Part shown: in pieces, positions 54,742 to 64,000 of the stretch
How the letters are laid out: the number at the start of each line of letters is the position of its first letter
Numbering within the stretch: the stretch's first letter is position 1
Origin: Chersky-840 sp050011815
GTDB taxonomy: Bacteria; Actinomycetota; Acidimicrobiia; Acidimicrobiales; UBA8190
Direction: 5' to 3'
Assembly (NCBI GenBank): GCA_050011815.1
Contig: JBEKIJ010000001.1
Span: 1 to 64,000 of the forward strand
Length of the DNA: 64,000 nt
The notes under the pieces: generated by a model
Seen by the model: the letters and a program-made list of their open reading frames with translations, nothing else
The model's database searches: none
Told to the model about the DNA's origin: nothing
Translations under genes and position numbers: made by a program

Positions 54742-55310
54742 CCCGCGCCGCCGGGGACCTCGCCCCGGTGCGGCTGCGGACCGAGTCGGCGCACGACACC
54801 CGGGCGCTCGGGGCCGCCCTGGCCCGGGGACTGCGTCCCGGCGACGTCGTGCTCCTGGCCGGGGAGCTGGGCGCGGGCAAGACCACGCTGGCCCAGGGGA
54901 TCGGGGCCGGTCTCGGGGTCACCGATCAGGTGACGAGCCCCACGTTCACGCTCGTGCGCTCCTACCCGTGCCCGGTCCCTCCGCCCGCTCGCCCGGGGAG
55001 CGAACGCGAGGGGGATGAACACGGGGCGCCGCCGGCGGTGCGGGCCTTTCTCCATGCCGATCTCTACCGCCTCGAGCACCTGGGGGAGGTCGTCGACCTC
55101 GCCATCGGGGAACTGGTGGAGGAAGATGCGGTGGCCGTCGTGGAGTGGGGAGACGTGGCCGAGCCCGTGCTCGGGGCCGACGCCCTCTCGGTGCGTCTCG
55201 CCGCGGGCCCCCACGACGACGAGCGGTGCGTGACGATCACGGCCGGCCCGTCGTGGTCGCCCCGCCACGCCGAGCTCACCCGCCTGCTGGCGCAGTGGGC
55301 GAGGTCGTGA
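54738..55310 (+). CDS. tsaE: tRNA t6A biosynthesis ATPase TsaE, with inserted loop
   Basis: 190 residues against about 150-160 usual. The P-loop is in LAGELGAGKTTLAQGIG, followed by VTSPTFTLVRSY and HADLYRL; VVEWGDV completes the set. Between SY and HADLYRL is an extra stretch of about 25 residues, Pro/Gly/Glu-rich. TsaE with TsaB and TsaD transfers threonylcarbamoyl to A37 of ANN-decoding tRNAs. It is translationally coupled to the UDG gene and tsaB. Confidence 0.93.
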   Translation: MTRAAGDLAPVRLRTESAHDTRALGAALARGLRPGDVVLLAGELGAGKTTLAQGIGAGLGVTDQVTSPTFTLVRSYPCPVPPPARPGSEREGDEHGAPPAVRAFLHADLYRLEHLGEVVDLAIGELVEEDAVAVVEWGDVAEPVLGADALSVRLAAGPHDDERCVTITAGPSWSPRHAELTRLLAQWARS

Positions 55311-56032
55311 TGATCCTGGCGCTCGAGTCGGCGACCGAACTGGCGGGGGTGGCCCTGGCCGACGAGACCGGTGTGCTCGCCACCGCCACGGTGTCACGGG
55401 GCCGGCATCACGCCGAGTCGATCGCCCCCGCCATCGAATTCGTGTGCCGGCGCGTCGGGGTGGGCCTCTCCGGGCTCGACGCCGTGGGTGTCGACGTCGG
55501 TCCCGGGCTCTTCACGGGACTTCGCGTCGGCGTGGGCACCGCCAAGGCGTTGGCGTTCGCCTTGGACCGGCCCCTCGTCACGGTGGGCAGCCTCGAGGTC
55601 CTGGCCCAGGCGGTGGCGACGTCGGGCGTGGCGCCCGGCACGGTCGTGGTTCCCGTCGTCGACGCCCGGCGGGGCGAGGTCTTCGTGGGCCGCCTCGCAG
55701 TGACCGCCGACGGGATGGCGTGGGAGGAGCCCGAGAGCCGCCGGACCCCCGAGGCGCTTGCCGCGGAGCTCTCGGGGCGGCGCGGGCCGGTCCTGTTGGT
55801 GGGAAACGGGGCGCGCCGGTACCGGGCGATACTGGACGTCGTGCCTGGTGTGGTGATCGCGGGGGAAGCCTTCGACCTCCCTTCCCCGACGGTGTTGGCC
55901 ACGTTGGTGCTGTCCAAGGCGGCGGCGGGGGAGACGAGCGCGGAGACCGCCGTGCTCCCCCACTACCTGCGCGACGCGGACACCCGGATCAACTGGGAGA
56001 CGCGGGCGCGGCGCGCCGGCGCGGGGACCTGA
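55310..56032 (+). CDS. tsaB: tRNA t6A biosynthesis protein TsaB
   Basis: 240 residues, an ASKHA-fold scaffold for TsaD. It starts MILALESATELAGVALAD and has the conserved GVDVGPGLFTGLRVGVGTAKAL and VVDARRGEVFVG. ATG 55310 shares its A with the tsaE stop; GTG 55307 is in frame. It is followed directly by rimI with no gap. Confidence 0.94.
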   Translation: MILALESATELAGVALADETGVLATATVSRGRHHAESIAPAIEFVCRRVGVGLSGLDAVGVDVGPGLFTGLRVGVGTAKALAFALDRPLVTVGSLEVLAQAVATSGVAPGTVVVPVVDARRGEVFVGRLAVTADGMAWEEPESRRTPEALAAELSGRRGPVLLVGNGARRYRAILDVVPGVVIAGEAFDLPSPTVLATLVLSKAAAGETSAETAVLPHYLRDADTRINWETRARRAGAGT

Positions 56033-56611
56033 GTGCCGGCCGCCTGGGACGAGGGGCCCGCCCCCGACGGTGACGAACAGGGCGGGACCTCGGCCCGCGT
56101 CGCCGACGCGGTGCGGATCGTGCCGTTACGACGGCGGCACCTGCGCCACGTCGTGGTCATCGAAGAGGCGAACTATCCACGCCCGTGGACCTCCACGGTG
56201 TTCCTGTCCGAGCTGGCCCAACGGAGCTCGCGCCGCTACACCGTCGCCACCATCGGTCCCCTGGTGGTGGGCTACAGCGGGCTCATGATCGTGATGGAGG
56301 ACGGACACATCACCACCCTCACGGTGGACCCGGCCTGGCATCGCCGCAGCATCGGCACCGTGCTGCTCCTCGACCAGGCCCGGGCCGCCCCCGCCCTCGG
56401 CGTGCGTCACCTGACGCTCGAGGTCAGGATGACCAACACCTCGGCCCAGGCGCTGTACCGGCGCTTCGGCTTCGCCCCGGTGGGCGTCCGGCCCAACTAC
56501 TACCCCGAGACCGGGGAGGACGCCATCGTCATGTGGGCGCGCGACGTCGACAGCCCCGAGTACGCGCAGCGCCTGGCGGGGATCGACGCCCGGCTGCGGT
56601 CCGAGCCGTGA
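56033..56611 (+). CDS. rimI: Ribosomal protein S18 alanine N-acetyltransferase
   Basis: 192 residues. GNAT domain from about residue 24: RIVPLRRRHLRHVVVIEEAN, then ITTLTVDPAWHRRSIGTVLL and YRRFGFAPVGVRPNYYPETGEDA. The acetyl-CoA loop normally Arg/Gln-x-x-Gly-x-Gly/Ala reads RRSIGT. About 23 acidic, Pro-rich residues come before the domain. It is between tsaB and tsaD as usual. GTG start right after the tsaB stop. Confidence 0.9.
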   Translation: MPAAWDEGPAPDGDEQGGTSARVADAVRIVPLRRRHLRHVVVIEEANYPRPWTSTVFLSELAQRSSRRYTVATIGPLVVGYSGLMIVMEDGHITTLTVDPAWHRRSIGTVLLLDQARAAPALGVRHLTLEVRMTNTSAQALYRRFGFAPVGVRPNYYPETGEDAIVMWARDVDSPEYAQRLAGIDARLRSEP

Positions 56612-57621
56612 CCGGCACCGGCGCCCTCGTGCTCGGCATCGAGACGTCGTGCGACGACACCGCGGCGGCGGTGGTCGACGGGGGTTCCGAGGTGCTGTCG
56701 TCGGTGGTCTCGAGCCAGGTCGACCTGCACGCCATCTACGGCGGCGTGGTCCCCGAGCTCGCCGGCCGGGCCCATCTCGAGCTCCTCACCCCCGTCATCA
56801 AAGAGGCGCTCGGGCGGGCCGGTCGGACCGGGAGTGATCTGCACGCCGTGGCGGCCACCATGGGCCCCGGGCTGATCGGGTCGCTGCTCGTGGGGGTGAG
56901 CGAGGCCAAGGCGCTGGCGCTGGCCTGGGAGCTGCCCTTCGTCGGCGTCAACCATCTGGAGGGGCACCTCTTCGCGGCGCTGCTGGAGCACCGCGCCATC
57001 GAGTGGCCGGTGGCCGTGCTCCTCGTCTCGGGCGGCCACACCCTGCTCGTGTCGATGGAGGGCCCGGGCCGCTACCGGCTGCTGGGCCAGACCCTCGACG
57101 ACGCCGCCGGCGAGGCCTTCGACAAGGTGGCCCGGTTCCTCGGCCTCGGGTACCCCGGGGGCCCGGCCATCGAGCGGGCCGCGTCGGGCGGCGACCCGGC
57201 CGCTTTCGCCTTTCCCCGGGCCATGCTGGGCGAGGGGCTCGACTTCTCCTTCAGCGGGCTCAAGACGGCGGTGGTCCACGCCGTGCGACGCCACCCCGAG
57301 GCCTCGGACCGGGACGTGGCGGCCTCGTTCCAGCGGGCCGTGGTGGACGTGCTCGTGGCCAAGGCGAGCAAGGCGGCGGTGGCGGTGGGAGCCCGGGGTG
57401 TGTGCCTAGCCGGAGGGGTGGCCGCCAACGGGGTCCTGCGCCAGGCCCTGGCCGAGGCCTGCGCCCCGCTGGGCCTGCCCGCCTACCTCCCCAGCCTGGC
57501 CACCTGCACCGACAACGCGGCCATGATCGCGGCGGCGGGGTGGTGGCAGCTCGAGCAGGTGGGGCCCACCCCCCTCGACGCCGGCGCCGATCCCAATCTC
57601 CGCTTACCCCTGCTCACCTGA
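56608..57621 (+). CDS. tsaD: tRNA N6-adenosine threonylcarbamoyltransferase TsaD
   Basis: 337 residues. It transfers the threonylcarbamoyl group to tRNA A37. Motifs are LGIETSCDDTAAAVV, the metal-binding VNHLEGHLFA with two His, LLVSGGHTLLV, LGYPGGPAIE and LAGGVAANGVLRQAL. GTG start overlapping the rimI stop. It completes the tsaE-tsaB-rimI-tsaD set. TsaC/TsaC2, needed for the intermediate, is not in the window. Confidence 0.96.
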   Translation: MTGTGALVLGIETSCDDTAAAVVDGGSEVLSSVVSSQVDLHAIYGGVVPELAGRAHLELLTPVIKEALGRAGRTGSDLHAVAATMGPGLIGSLLVGVSEAKALALAWELPFVGVNHLEGHLFAALLEHRAIEWPVAVLLVSGGHTLLVSMEGPGRYRLLGQTLDDAAGEAFDKVARFLGLGYPGGPAIERAASGGDPAAFAFPRAMLGEGLDFSFSGLKTAVVHAVRRHPEASDRDVAASFQRAVVDVLVAKASKAAVAVGARGVCLAGGVAANGVLRQALAEACAPLGLPAYLPSLATCTDNAAMIAAAGWWQLEQVGPTPLDAGADPNLRLPLLT

Positions 57622-57662
57622 GCCGGCCGGCCCGGAGTCGGTCCCGCCCCGTCGGGCCCCGG

Positions 57663-57691
57663 TTGCCCGGCGCCTCGGCGCCCGCTATCGT
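57663..57691 (+). promoter_or_regulatory. Sigma-A promoter of groES-groEL
   Basis: TTGCCC (57663-57668), a 17-nt spacer and TATCGT (57686-57691). The last base of the -10 is the first base of the CIRCE element, so HrcA would cover the start point. Confidence 0.7.
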
Positions 57692-57717
57692 TAGCACTCG
57701 CAAGGTTCGAGTGCTAA
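57691..57717 (+). promoter_or_regulatory. CIRCE operator (HrcA binding site)
   Basis: The perfect inverted repeat TTAGCACTC - 9 nt - GAGTGCTAA, identical to the CIRCE consensus. It lies between the -10 and the groES Shine-Dalgarno sequence. HrcA repression of groESL, relieved by heat or GroEL titration, is expected. hrcA itself is not in the window. Confidence 0.95.
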
Positions 57718-57741
57718 GTGCCTACAGGAGGCTCACCTGCC

Positions 57742-58038
57742 ATGAAGCTCCACCCCCTCGAGGACCGGATCGTTGTCCGCCCCGGCGAATCGGAAGAGAC
57801 CACCGCCTCCGGGCTCGTGATCCCCGACACCGCCAAAGAGAAGCCCCAGCAAGGTGAGGTGATCGCCGTCGGCCCGGGCCGCCGTGCCGAGAACACCGGC
57901 GAGCTCGTGCCCGTCGACGTCGCCGCCGGGGACACCGTCGTCTACTCGAAGTACGGCGGCACCGAGATCACGTTCGAGGGCGAGGACTTCCTCATCCTTT
58001 CGAGCCGTGACGTGCTCGCCAAGATCACCAAGAAGTAG
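57742..58038 (+). CDS. groES: Co-chaperonin GroES
   Basis: 98 residues. It starts MKLHPLEDRIVVRPGE. The mobile loop is ETTASGLVIPDTAKEKPQ and the roof segment contains YSKYGGTEITFEGEDFLIL. It caps GroEL. A CAGGAGG Shine-Dalgarno sequence lies 10 nt before the ATG. It is 14 nt from groEL. Confidence 0.97.
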   Translation: MKLHPLEDRIVVRPGESEETTASGLVIPDTAKEKPQQGEVIAVGPGRRAENTGELVPVDVAAGDTVVYSKYGGTEITFEGEDFLILSSRDVLAKITKK

Positions 58039-58052
58039 AGGGGCGACAGGGC

Positions 58053-59711
<1,659 letters not shown>

Positions 59712-59749
59712 CCAGGAGCTCCGCCGCCGTCGGCGGACACGCTGTGCAG

Positions 59750-59780
59750 GAACGACCGGGCCTCAGAGGCCCGGTCGTTC
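59750..59780 (+). terminator. Terminator-like hairpin after groEL
   Basis: A perfect 14-bp stem (arms GAACGACCGGGCCT and AGGCCCGGTCGTTC) with a 3-nt CAG loop, 38 nt past the groEL stop. No T-tract follows, as is common for high-GC actinobacterial terminators. Confidence 0.75.
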
Positions 59781-59800
59781 GTCGTCCGGGGTCGCGCCGA

Positions 59801-59806
59801 TAGCGT
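59801..59806 (+). promoter_or_regulatory. -10 element of a probable leaderless promoter for the NUDIX gene
   Basis: TAGCGT ends 7 nt before the ATG at 59814. This favours ATG 59814 over GTG 59805, which lies inside the -10. Confidence 0.5.
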
Positions 59807-59813
59807 GCGCCTC

Positions 59814-60584
59814 ATGCAGGTTCCCGCCGACGCCGCCGATCCAGGCCCGGGGTCCCCCGACGGCTTCCCGCCCTCGGGTCGCCAGGTCATCCCGCGTCCG
59901 GCCCGTGCCTACGCGGGGGTGGCCGCGCCCTGGGCGGGCCTCGAGCCCCTCCGCCGGCGGGGCATCGGCCTGGCCGGGGTGCGCCACGCCGTCGAAGCAC
60001 ACCACCAGGGCCTGTTGGCGGCGCAACGGGTCACCTTCGACGGCTTCCCCGACCCCGGTGCCCCCTCGGCGGTGCTGGTGGCGCTGTTCGAGGTCGACGG
60101 CGAGACCCGGGTGGTCCTCACCCGGCGCGCCGCCCACCTGCGCACCCACACCGGGGAGGTCAGCTTCCCCGGAGGCCGCCTCGACGGGGCCGAGACGCCC
60201 GAGGCCGGGGCATTGCGGGAAGCCGCCGAGGAGATCGGGCTCGACGCCGCCCAGGTCGAGGTGGTGGGGCGACTCACGCCCCTGGTCACCTTCTCCTCCA
60301 CCGCCAGCATCACCCCGGTCGTGGGGGTCCTGCCCGGGGCGCCCGCCGTGGTCGCCAACCCCCACGAGGTGGAGCACGTCTTCGACGTGGCCCTCGCCGA
60401 GCTGGCCGCGGACGGGGTGTTCCGGGAGGAGCGCTGGATCGTGCCGGGACGGACGATGCCGGTGGCGGACCTGGGCCAGGACGGGTCGTTCCCGGTGTGG
60501 TTCTTCGAGCTTCCCCACGACACGGTGTGGGGCGCCACCGCCCGCATGCTCGTCGAGCTGCTCCGCCTCGTCCTCGACGTCTGA
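59814..60584 (+). CDS. NUDIX hydrolase, CoA diphosphatase type
   Basis: 256 residues. The NUDIX box runs GGRLDGAETPEAGALREAAE then EIGL and is fully consensus. The upstream RRAAHLRTHTGEVSFPGG is the extra motif of the CoA pyrophosphatase (NudL/YeaB) subfamily, which cleaves CoA or its oxidised forms to phosphopantetheine and adenosine 3',5'-bisphosphate. A 35-residue Pro/Gly-rich leader precedes the domain. The start is set at ATG 59814 from the -10 position. It is monocistronic, after the groEL terminator. Confidence 0.85.
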   Translation: MQVPADAADPGPGSPDGFPPSGRQVIPRPARAYAGVAAPWAGLEPLRRRGIGLAGVRHAVEAHHQGLLAAQRVTFDGFPDPGAPSAVLVALFEVDGETRVVLTRRAAHLRTHTGEVSFPGGRLDGAETPEAGALREAAEEIGLDAAQVEVVGRLTPLVTFSSTASITPVVGVLPGAPAVVANPHEVEHVFDVALAELAADGVFREERWIVPGRTMPVADLGQDGSFPVWFFELPHDTVWGATARMLVELLRLVLDV

Positions 60585-60757
60585 GGGCGCCGGGTCCATC
60601 GCCTCTCCACCTGGCGGTTCGCGGCAGTGTCCCGGGGACGCGCGCGCGGGGGAGTTCCACCTCGCTCCCGGGCGCGGGGCCGGGGGTGGTGGACGGTATC
60701 GTGGAGGAACGCCACGGGCGAAGGCGGGTGTGACGACCGACGGCAGGAGGCGGCCAG

Positions 60758-61921
60758 GTGGCTGAGATCGAGATCGGCATCTACAAATCGGGGCGCCGTG
60801 CGTACGGCTTCGACGACATCGCCATCGTGCCCAGTCGTCGGACCCGGGACCCCGAGGACGTGGACATCTCCTGGGAGATCGACGCCTTCCGCTTCGACCT
60901 GCCCCTCATGGCGGCCGCCATGGACGGCGTGGTGAGCCCGCGCACCGCCATCGAGATCGGTCGCCTCGGCGGCCTGGCCGTGCTGAACCTCGAAGGGTTG
61001 TGGACCCGGTACGAGGACCCCGAGCCCCTGCTCGAGGAGATCTCGAGGCTCGACGACGACAAGGCCACGGCCCGCATGCAGCAGATGTACCTCGAGCCCA
61101 TCAAGCCCGAACTGGTCACCGAGCGGATCAGGGAGATCAAGTCGGCGGGCGTGGTGTCGTGCGCGTCGGTCACGCCCCAGCGCACGACGGGCCTGGCGCC
61201 GAGCATCCTCGCCGGAGAGCTCGACATGCTCGTCATCCAGGGGACGGTGGTCTCGGCCGAGCACGTGTCGAAGACCGTCGAGCCGCTCAACCTGAAGAAG
61301 TTCATCCGGGCCTTCGACCTGCCCGTGATCGTGGGCGGGTGCGCCTCGTACCAGGCCGCCCTCCATCTCATGCGGACCGGTGCGGTGGGTGTGCTCGTCG
61401 GGGTAGGCCCGGGCAACGCCTGTACCACCCGGGGTGTGCTCGGGTTGGGCGTCCCCCAGGCCACCGCCATCGCCGATGTCGCCGGCGCCCGCATGCGGCA
61501 CCTCGACGAGACCGGCGTCTATGTGCACGTCATCGCGGACGGCGGGATGAGTCGCGGCGGTGACATCGCCAAGGCCATCGCCTGCGGGGCCGATGCGGTG
61601 ATGCTCGGCTCTCCGTTGTCTTCGGCGGAGGAGGCACCGTCGCGTGGCTTTCACTGGGGTATGGCGACGTTCCACCCCACGCTGCCTCGCGGGGCCCGCG
61701 TGCGGACGACGGTGCGGGGGACGCTCAAAGAGATCCTCCTCGGTCCCGCCCACGAGAACGACGGCCGCATGAACCTCTTCGGCGCGCTGCGCACGGCCAT
61801 GGCCACGTGCGGGTACGAAACGGTCAAGGAGTTCCAGAAGGCCGAGGTGATGGTGGCCCCGGCCTTGCAGACCGAGGGCAAAGCCCTGCAGCGCTCTCAG
61901 GGAGTGGGGATGGGGCACTGA
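60758..61921 (+). CDS. guaB3: GuaB3 family IMP dehydrogenase
   Basis: 387 residues of TIM barrel without the CBS pair found in canonical GuaB. It starts EIEIGIYKSGRRAYGFDDIA. The catalytic Cys loop is VGVGPGNACTTRGVLG, and HVIADGGMSRGGDIAKAIAC is the phosphate-binding region. GuaB3 proteins were long annotated as IMPDH-related; the retained Cys and its place before guaA support a role in IMP to XMP conversion. GTG start with CAGGAGG and CCAGGTG upstream. Canonical guaB is not in the window. TATCGT at 60697-60702 is a possible -10. Confidence 0.9.
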   Translation: MAEIEIGIYKSGRRAYGFDDIAIVPSRRTRDPEDVDISWEIDAFRFDLPLMAAAMDGVVSPRTAIEIGRLGGLAVLNLEGLWTRYEDPEPLLEEISRLDDDKATARMQQMYLEPIKPELVTERIREIKSAGVVSCASVTPQRTTGLAPSILAGELDMLVIQGTVVSAEHVSKTVEPLNLKKFIRAFDLPVIVGGCASYQAALHLMRTGAVGVLVGVGPGNACTTRGVLGLGVPQATAIADVAGARMRHLDETGVYVHVIADGGMSRGGDIAKAIACGADAVMLGSPLSSAEEAPSRGFHWGMATFHPTLPRGARVRTTVRGTLKEILLGPAHENDGRMNLFGALRTAMATCGYETVKEFQKAEVMVAPALQTEGKALQRSQGVGMGH

Positions 61922-61967
61922 GCCCCGGCCGGTCCCCGCTGCGCCCCCTCCCGACACCACCGTCGTA

Positions 61968-63512
61968 GTGCCTGACACTCCCGACACCGTTCTCGTCGTC
62001 GACTTCGGGGCCCAGTACGCCCAGCTGATCGCCCGCCGCGTACGCGAGGCCCGCGTCTACTCCGAGATCGTCCGCTTCGACACGCCCGCCGCCGAGCTGC
62101 TGGCCCGGCACCCCAAGGGCATCATCTTGTCGGGGGGGCCCAAGTCCGTGTACGCCGACTGGGCGCCGGCGGTCGACCCCGCCATCTACGAGGCCGGGGT
62201 CCCCATTCTCGGCATCTGTTACGGGGCGCAACTGCTCACCCAACAACTCGGTGGCACCGTGTCGCGCACCGGGCGGGGGGAATACGGGCGCACCGCGCTG
62301 ACCCGCACCGCCACCTCACCCCTCTTCGCCGACTGGCCCCCCCAGGGGCCCGCCGATGTGTGGATGAGCCACGCCGACTCCATCACCGAGGTGCCCGCCG
62401 GCTTCGTGGCCAACGCGTCCACGCCCGAAGCACCCGTCGCCGTGCTCAGCGACGGCGAACGGCACATCTACGGGGTGCAGTTCCACCCCGAGGTCGTGCA
62501 CACCGAGCGCGGCCAGGAGCTCCTCGAGCGCTTCCTGTTCGACGTGTGCGGGGCCCGCCCCCTGTGGACCCACACCAACATCATCGAGTCGGCCCTGCAT
62601 GCGGTGCGGGCCCAGGTCTCCGACGCCCGGGTGCTGTGCGCCTTGTCGGGAGGTGTCGACTCGGCCGTGGCCGCCGCCCTCGTGCACCGGGCCATCGGCG
62701 ACCAGCTCACGTGTGTGTTCGTGGACACCGGTCTCATGCGCACCGGCGAAGCCGATCAGGTCGAAGAGACCTTCCGTCGCCAATTCCACATGGACCTCAT
62801 CCACGTCAAGGCGGCGGACCGGTTTTTCGGCGTCCTCGAAGGGGTGACCGATCCCGAGGCCAAGCGCAAGGCCATCGGCGAGACGTTCATCCGCGTGTTC
62901 GAAGAGGTGGCCGCCGATGTGGAGGACGCTCGCTTCCTCGTGCAGGGCACGCTGTACCCCGACATCATCGAGTCGGGCACCCGGGACGCGGCGACCATCA
63001 AGTCGCATCACAACGTGGGCGGTCTCCCCGAGGACATGGCCTTCGCGCTGGTCGAGCCCCTGCGTCCCCTGTTCAAGGACGAGGTGCGGGCCGTGGGCGA
63101 GGAGCTCGGCCTGCCCGAGGAGATCGTCTGGCGCCAGCCGTTCCCCGGGCCCGGGCTGGCGGTGCGCATCATCGGGGAGGTCACGCCCGAACGGGCCGAG
63201 ATCCTGCGGGCGGCCGACGCCATCGTCACCGAGGAGATCCGCCGCGCCGGGCTCTACCGGCAGCTGTGGCAGAGCTTTGCCGTGCTTCCCGCCGTCAGGA
63301 CCGTCGGGGTGATGGGCGACGAGCGAACCTACGCCTACCCCGTCGTCATTCGGGCGGTCACCTCCGATGACGCCATGACCGCCGACTGGGCGCGCCTGCC
63401 CTACGAGCTGCTCGAGCGGTTGTCCTCCCGCATCATCAACGAGGTCGACGGCGTCAACCGGGTGGCCCTGGACATCACGTCGAAACCGCCCGGCACCATT
63501 GAATGGGAGTGA
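61968..63512 (+). CDS. guaA: GMP synthase (glutamine-hydrolysing)
   Basis: 514 residues. It makes GMP from XMP, glutamine and ATP. The N-terminal class I amidotransferase has its nucleophile Cys in GICYGAQLL and the His-Glu pair in VQFHPEVVHTE. The ATP pyrophosphatase domain has LSGGVDSAVAAAL. The C-terminal dimerisation domain ends DITSKPPGTIEWE. GTG start. The guaB3-guaA pair channels the last two steps of GMP synthesis. The stop overlaps the helicase start (GTGA). Confidence 0.97.
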   Translation: MPDTPDTVLVVDFGAQYAQLIARRVREARVYSEIVRFDTPAAELLARHPKGIILSGGPKSVYADWAPAVDPAIYEAGVPILGICYGAQLLTQQLGGTVSRTGRGEYGRTALTRTATSPLFADWPPQGPADVWMSHADSITEVPAGFVANASTPEAPVAVLSDGERHIYGVQFHPEVVHTERGQELLERFLFDVCGARPLWTHTNIIESALHAVRAQVSDARVLCALSGGVDSAVAAALVHRAIGDQLTCVFVDTGLMRTGEADQVEETFRRQFHMDLIHVKAADRFFGVLEGVTDPEAKRKAIGETFIRVFEEVAADVEDARFLVQGTLYPDIIESGTRDAATIKSHHNVGGLPEDMAFALVEPLRPLFKDEVRAVGEELGLPEEIVWRQPFPGPGLAVRIIGEVTPERAEILRAADAIVTEEIRRAGLYRQLWQSFAVLPAVRTVGVMGDERTYAYPVVIRAVTSDDAMTADWARLPYELLERLSSRIINEVDGVNRVALDITSKPPGTIEWE

Positions 63513-64000
63513 GCGTGCCCGGCGCTCCACTGCCGCGTCTCGGTGCGTTTGACGGCGTCGACGAGTTCGAGGACTACGGCACACCCGAGCAACCCGATGC
63601 GCAGTCCTCCGCACCCCCGGCGCGCCGGGAGCGTTGGACCGACGCCCTGCCCAAGCCCGACGAGCTTCTCGAGGGCCTCAACGGTCCCCAGCGCCGCGCC
63701 GTGGTCCACCGCGCCAGCCCCCTGCTCGTGGTGGCGGGGGCAGGCTCGGGCAAGACCCGGGTGCTCACCCACCGCGTGGCGCACCTCATCGCCACGGGGG
63801 ACGCCACGCCCTGGGAGATCCTGGCCATCACCTTCACCAACAAGGCCGCCGACGAGATGCGCGAGCGCCTCGTCGGGTTGATCGGGCCCGTGGCCAAGCG
63901 CATGTGGGTGTCGACCTTTCACGCCGCGTGCGTGCGGATGTTGCGCTCCCACGCCGATCGGCTCGGATACCGGCGGTCCTTCACGATCTACGACGACACC
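63509..64000 (+). CDS. pcrA: UvrD/PcrA-type ATP-dependent DNA helicase, N-terminal part
   Basis: 164 codons before the window ends. After about 45 acidic, Pro-rich residues come ELLEGLNGPQRRAVVHRASP (the Q motif), Walker A VVAGAGSGKTRVL, motif Ia ITFTNKAADEMRERL and motif Ib STFHAACVRML. This is superfamily 1A, with roles in repair and fork restart. GTG 63509 overlaps the guaA stop (GTGA); GTG 63515 is an alternative. Whether it is PcrA or another UvrD paralogue cannot be settled without the C-terminus. Confidence 0.9.
   Translation, partial: MSVPGAPLPRLGAFDGVDEFEDYGTPEQPDAQSSAPPARRERWTDALPKPDELLEGLNGPQRRAVVHRASPLLVVAGAGSGKTRVLTHRVAHLIATGDATPWEILAITFTNKAADEMRERLVGLIGPVAKRMWVSTFHAACVRMLRSHADRLGYRRSFTIYDDT

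Overview
The window is a high-GC chromosomal segment of an actinobacterium. It is almost entirely housekeeping genes and carries the canonical str-S10-spc-alpha ribosomal supercluster. Several things point to Actinomycetota: the very high GC, the long coiled-coil insertion in RpoC, an MptB-type mannosyltransferase, a GuaB3-type IMP dehydrogenase next to guaA, the rplM-rpsI-glmM-glmS-acpS-nnr-alr-tsaE-tsaB-rimI-tsaD-groESL order, and start sites consistent with leaderless mRNAs. Class Acidimicrobiia is my best guess, made from general resemblance and not from a search.

Layout. 1-10.6 kb holds small units of mixed orientation: the end of a sulfolipid gene (sqdB), an LCP cell-wall ligase divergent from a secreted Ig-like protein, citrate synthase, acyl-CoA thioesterase II divergent from a GH1 glycosidase, a GtrA membrane protein, a YajQ-family protein, tRNA-Tyr, an MptB-like mannosyltransferase and a GNAT acetyltransferase. 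10.7-15.2 kb holds tRNA-Thr, tRNA-Met, rpmG, tRNA-Trp, secE, nusG, rplK, rplA, rplJ and rplL. 15.2-27.7 kb holds rpoB, rpoC, rpsL, rpsG, fusA and tuf. 27.7-41.2 kb holds the S10 and spc operons (rpsJ to rplO), then secY, adk and map. 41.2-46.7 kb holds infA, rpmJ, rpsM, rpsK, rpsD, rpoA, rplQ, truA, rplM and rpsI. 46.7-57.6 kb makes cell-wall precursors and modifies tRNA: glmM, glmS, acpS, nnr, alr, an alpha/beta hydrolase, a family-4 uracil-DNA glycosylase, then tsaE, tsaB, rimI and tsaD. 57.6-59.8 kb is a CIRCE-controlled groES-groEL unit ending in a strong hairpin. 59.8-64 kb holds a NUDIX CoA diphosphatase, guaB3, guaA and the start of a UvrD/PcrA helicase. All genes from 10.7 kb onward are on the plus strand.

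Regulation visible in the sequence. Promoters of the form TTGCC(A/C/G) - 16 to 18 nt - TAnnnT precede mptB, rpoB, rpsL, rplM and groES. Eight genes instead have a TAnnnT hexamer ending 6-7 nt before the start codon, the spacing expected of leaderless transcripts. Many genes in the long operons overlap by 1-4 nt (ATGA, GTGA, TTGA, TGATG), which suggests translational coupling. Two structured intergenic regions, before rplJ and before rplC, look like ribosomal-protein leaders.

I see no prophage, insertion sequence, CRISPR array, defence island or biosynthetic cluster. The unusual features are subtle: the leaderless set, a CTG-initiated infA, long acidic tails on several adjacent ribosomal proteins, a degenerate zinc site in L33, and tandem repeats beside tRNA-Tyr and between gltA and tesB.
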